Source of the DNA: Candidatus Bathyarchaeota archaeon
Lineage (GTDB): Archaea > Thermoproteota > Bathyarchaeia > 40CM-2-53-6 > RBG-13-38-9
DNA: 7,799 nt
Direction: 5' to 3'
Assembly (NCBI GenBank): GCA_026015225.1
Contig: JAOZGV010000035.1
Span: forward strand, 1-7,799
This document shows positions 5,682-7,799 of this stretch, in pieces. The notes under the pieces are model-generated. The model saw only the letters and a list, made by a program, of their open reading frames with translations. It did not search any database and had not been told where the DNA came from. The position numbers were made by a program, and so were the translations under genes. How positions within the stretch are numbered: position 1 is the first letter of the stretch; each line of letters opens with the position of its first letter.

Positions 5682-6758
5682 TCAATTTGGCATTAGCTTC
5701 AACTCATTTAAGATAATTTTTAATGGATCCTCCATTTTATCCTTTAAATAGTTGGCTTTTTTCTTTAACTTCTCTTTAAGAGTTTTATCAAATAGCGCTT
5801 TAACAGCCCAATTTACAATACTTTTAGGATCTGTTGTGCGCATTATCATGCCATGTTTTGATAGAAATTGATCAACGCAGGTAGTCCTACCTGGAAAATA
5901 AGATACTGTGGGTATGCCTAATAATGATGCTTCTGCGGTCATAGTTCCTCCACCTCCTATAAATAAATCACTATAGGATAAAATAGAGGGGGCATATATC
6001 ATTCTAGATGGGATCAATACTTCCTCTTTAAAATTCTTTTTGAGAATATTAAATTGCTCTTCGTATCTAGGAAGAATTACTATTTGAGTATCATGATCTT
6101 TTTCGAGAAGTTTTCTTATGACTTCGATTATCATAAAATGATCGCTGGAGTGATCTAATAAATATGCAGCGAAATTTTCTTCCAATCGAATGGTAATAAT
6201 TTTTTTATTGAAATCTAAGTGTAACAAAGCTAGATCATCCTTCTTTGGTTTAAAATCCTTTATCCAGACGATTGGATCTAAAGCATCATACCTGATGATG
6301 TTTTTTGGGCGGATGCCATATTTTGTCCATTCTCTTAAAGGTATAATCCTTGGCGTAAAGAGTTTTTTTGACAAAGGTATAGTAAGTCGAGAAACGGCCT
6401 CTGCGTGAGGTGAGTCACTAATACATATGTGGGGGATTGATAGCCCAAAAGAGGCTCTTGCAGCTTCAACTGAAGAGAAAGATATTGTCAAATCAATTTT
6501 CAAATCATGCATTAAATCAGAAATTTTTGATGCTCGATCGAGGCTTTTGATTAATTTTTCATATTTGTTTTTTCCATATTCTCCAATTATTTCTGCATGG
6601 ATATTTTTTCGTTCAATCATTTGTAATGTTTCATTAAATTTTCTTGAGGTAACATATACTATATGTCCCGTCTCCATCAATCTTTTTGTTAGCTCTCCAA
6701 GAAAAAGAGCTTGTTTTGGAGTTAATATATCGATTAATAATCTCATCTGATTTCTCAT
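5682..6758 (-). CDS. DUF354 family protein, predicted GT-B-type glycosyltransferase
   Basis: 358 aa, a predicted soluble or membrane-peripheral protein of the archaeal DUF354 family (COG1817-like, GT-B fold, related to UDP-GlcNAc 2-epimerase and GT-B enzymes). The start is family-typical: RLLIDILTPKQALFLGEL (6-23), then GHIVYVTSRK (31-40). The C-terminal Rossmann half contains TQIVILPR (224-231) and the glycine-rich IGGGGTMTAEASLLGIPTVS (267-286). In this last stretch the Glu follows the Gly-rich loop, as in nucleotide-sugar-binding GT-B enzymes. No signal peptide or transmembrane helix was seen. ATG 6758 is chosen because GAAGG precedes it by 7 nt; ATG 6746 would begin exactly at the family's usual start and is an alternative. 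It is divergent from the UDP-ManNAc dehydrogenase gene and convergent with the lipid-carrier transferase operon, so a glycan-assembly role is likely. Donor and acceptor are unknown. Confidence 0.82.
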   Translation of the reverse strand: MRNQMRLLIDILTPKQALFLGELTKRLMETGHIVYVTSRKFNETLQMIERKNIHAEIIGEYGKNKYEKLIKSLDRASKISDLMHDLKIDLTISFSSVEAARASFGLSIPHICISDSPHAEAVSRLTIPLSKKLFTPRIIPLREWTKYGIRPKNIIRYDALDPIVWIKDFKPKKDDLALLHLDFNKKIITIRLEENFAAYLLDHSSDHFMIIEVIRKLLEKDHDTQIVILPRYEEQFNILKKNFKEEVLIPSRMIYAPSILSYSDLFIGGGGTMTAEASLLGIPTVSYFPGRTTCVDQFLSKHGMIMRTTDPKSIVNWAVKALFDKTLKEKLKKKANYLKDKMEDPLKIILNELKLMPN

Positions 6759-6779
6759 GAAAAAACCTTCTATATTAGG

Positions 6780-6807
6780 TTCTTAAGAATTCTATATTTA
6801 GATCTAA
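6780..6807. promoter_or_regulatory. Twin 10-bp palindromes flanking a TATA-like box (candidate operators)
   Basis: TTCTTAAGAA (6780-6789) and TTAGATCTAA (6798-6807) are each perfect 10-bp palindromes, with centres 18 bp apart. Between them, read on the minus strand, is AAATATAGA, a TATA-like element about 35 nt upstream of the DUF354 start. This would give a very short leader. Dyads on both sides of a TATA box suit repression of the DUF354 gene, but both sequences are AT-rich and unproven. Confidence 0.35.
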
Positions 6808-6886
6808 GAGAATAGAATGAATTAATTTAACCGATATTAAGAAACTTAAAAGTTTTCAAATATTTCTCTAAAAGACTTTGAAATAA

Positions 6887-6903
6887 TATTAAATATTTAA
6901 ATA
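6887..6903 (+). promoter_or_regulatory. TATA-like element for the UDP-ManNAc dehydrogenase gene
   Basis: TATTAAATATTTAAATA lies 34-50 nt before the TTG at 6937. Given the usual archaeal spacing, transcription would begin near 6918-6925, giving a very short leader that still includes the ribosome site GAAGGA (6922-6927). It is placed separately from the minus-strand promoter of the divergent DUF354 gene. Confidence 0.35.
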
Positions 6904-6936
6904 AAAAAACTCTCTCAATGAGAAGGAAGAATAACC

Positions 6937-7799
6937 TTGACAATAATGAAAGTTGCTCCTAAGAATATAGTAAAAGAGGTTAAAAATGGAAAAGTTACGA
7001 TCGCGGTTATTGGACTCGGGTGGATGGGGCTGCCTATAGCTTGTTTATTTGCAGATAAAGGAGCTAAGGTCATTGGAGTCGATAGTAATCAAAAGATTGT
7101 TGATACAATCAATAGAGGAAATTGTCCAAATCCAGAGCCAAATCTTCCTAATATTCTTAATAAAGTAACACATAATAGAAAATTTCGAGCTACGCGGAGT
7201 TTATCTAGAGCCATATCTAGAAGCCAAGTCATTTTCATAACAGTTCCTACTTCAGTAGACAATCTTGGTAAAAGCGATTATACGATACTTGAAAAAGTAT
7301 GTAAAGAAATCGGTAAAAAAATTCAAAAATACTCTTTAGTAATTTCAGAGAGTACTGTTGCCCCCACTATTACAGAACGAGTTGTTAAATCAACGATAGA
7401 GAAGCATTCAGGATTAAAAGCCGGAATAGATTTTGGATTAGCTCATAGTCCAATTAGAGCCATGGGAGGAAATGTTTTAAAGAATTTGAGGAGTTACAAT
7501 AAAATTGTAGGAGCCATTGATAAAAAAAGTTTAGATATAGCTAGTTTAATTCACTCCGTAATTGTAGAAGGGAGAATCATTAAAGTCAAAGATCTAAAAA
7601 CTGCTGAAGCTTCAAAAATTTTTGAAACAATATATCGAGACGTAAATATCGCATTAGCCAATGAGTTAGCAATATTTTGTGAAAAAGCAAAAATAGATTT
7701 TATGGAGGCAAAGCATGCAGCGAACACACAACCCTATTCAAATTTACACACTCCAAGCATCGGAGTAGGCGGACATTGTCTTCCAATATATCCCTATAT
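6937..7799 (+). CDS. wecC: UDP-N-acetyl-D-mannosamine dehydrogenase-like (nucleotide-sugar dehydrogenase), 3' truncated by window
   Basis: An NAD-dependent UDP-sugar 6-dehydrogenase of the UDP-Glc/GDP-Man dehydrogenase family, most like UDP-ManNAc dehydrogenase, which oxidises UDP-ManNAc to UDP-ManNAcA in two steps. 287 complete codons are visible of about 420 expected. Residues 20-50 form the NAD-binding Rossmann motif (VIGLGWMGLP, then GAKVIGVD). Later come the VPTS and ESTVAP segments, the second-domain helix EASKIFETIYRDVNIALANELA with the catalytic-type Lys, and GVGGHCLP with the catalytic Cys281 just before the edge. Variations from the common pattern are GLGWMG for GLGYVG, SPIRAMGG where PER-x-x-PG is usual, and Thr in place of the Asn four residues after the catalytic Lys. 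TTG 6937 is preferred because GAAGGA (6922-6927) precedes it by 9 nt; ATG 6946 is the alternative. It would supply an acidic sugar donor to the surrounding glycan pathway. Confidence 0.85.
   Translation, partial: MTIMKVAPKNIVKEVKNGKVTIAVIGLGWMGLPIACLFADKGAKVIGVDSNQKIVDTINRGNCPNPEPNLPNILNKVTHNRKFRATRSLSRAISRSQVIFITVPTSVDNLGKSDYTILEKVCKEIGKKIQKYSLVISESTVAPTITERVVKSTIEKHSGLKAGIDFGLAHSPIRAMGGNVLKNLRSYNKIVGAIDKKSLDIASLIHSVIVEGRIIKVKDLKTAEASKIFETIYRDVNIALANELAIFCEKAKIDFMEAKHAANTQPYSNLHTPSIGVGGHCLPIYPY

Noticed and set aside
6190..6750. Two plus-strand open frames opposite the DUF354 gene
   Set aside because: The minus-strand protein has clear family motifs throughout this span. The plus-strand translations show no motifs.
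6918..6962. 14-codon ORF (ATG 6918) overlapping the dehydrogenase start region
   Set aside because: It contains the ribosome site of the dehydrogenase, has no ribosome site of its own and is too short to support.

Overview
This is an AT-rich archaeal window of chromosomal character, estimated by eye at about one third G+C. The archaeal assignment rests on gene content: a TrmB-family regulator, a stand-alone DUF123 (GIY-YIG) protein, an archaeal-type phosphoglucosamine/phosphohexose mutase, an archaeal/eukaryotic-type polyprenyl-phosphate GlcNAc-1-phosphate transferase, a DUF354 glycosyltransferase-like protein and a UDP-ManNAc dehydrogenase-type enzyme. AT-rich TATA-like boxes and many likely TTG starts fit this. 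The sequence alone does not resolve the phylum.

Layout. Positions 2-274 hold the C-terminal end of an unidentified protein that enters from the left. A TrmB-family regulator (435-1229, +) follows and converges on a DUF123 nuclease-fold protein (1289-1741, -) across a 9-bp hairpin. From an AT-rich divergent promoter region, a five-ORF cluster runs on the plus strand to 5653. It encodes a sugar-1-phosphate nucleotidyltransferase with a left-handed beta-helix tail, a GlmM-type mutase, a membrane phosphoglycosyltransferase in two ORFs, and a small two-helix membrane protein. Gaps after the first gene are 34, 11, 9 and 1 nt, so it looks like one operon. The cluster ends in a 14-bp perfect inverted repeat shared with the convergent DUF354 gene (5682-6758, -). 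Divergent from that gene is the first two thirds of a UDP-ManNAc dehydrogenase-like gene (6937 to the right edge).

Function. The genes form a coherent pathway: hexose(amine)-6-phosphate to hexose(amine)-1-phosphate (mutase), then to an NDP-sugar (nucleotidyltransferase), then GlcNAc-1-P onto a membrane polyprenyl/dolichyl phosphate. A soluble or peripheral glycosyltransferase-like protein and an enzyme that makes an acidic (uronate) sugar nucleotide would extend the glycan. This suggests surface glycan or protein N-glycosylation. That reading comes from families and context and is not proven.

The most interesting observation is that the phosphoglycosyltransferase is interrupted by a single in-frame TGA at 4819-4821, exactly in the loop between predicted helices 4 and 5. 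The TGA is immediately followed by a good Shine-Dalgarno sequence (AGGAG) and a TTG start in the same frame. Catalytic motifs are split between the halves, so this is either a natural two-subunit enzyme made by stop-restart translation, a recoded stop, a fresh pseudogene or an assembly error. Several small palindromes in the promoter regions are candidate operators. I see no CRISPR array, tRNA, rRNA or insertion sequence.
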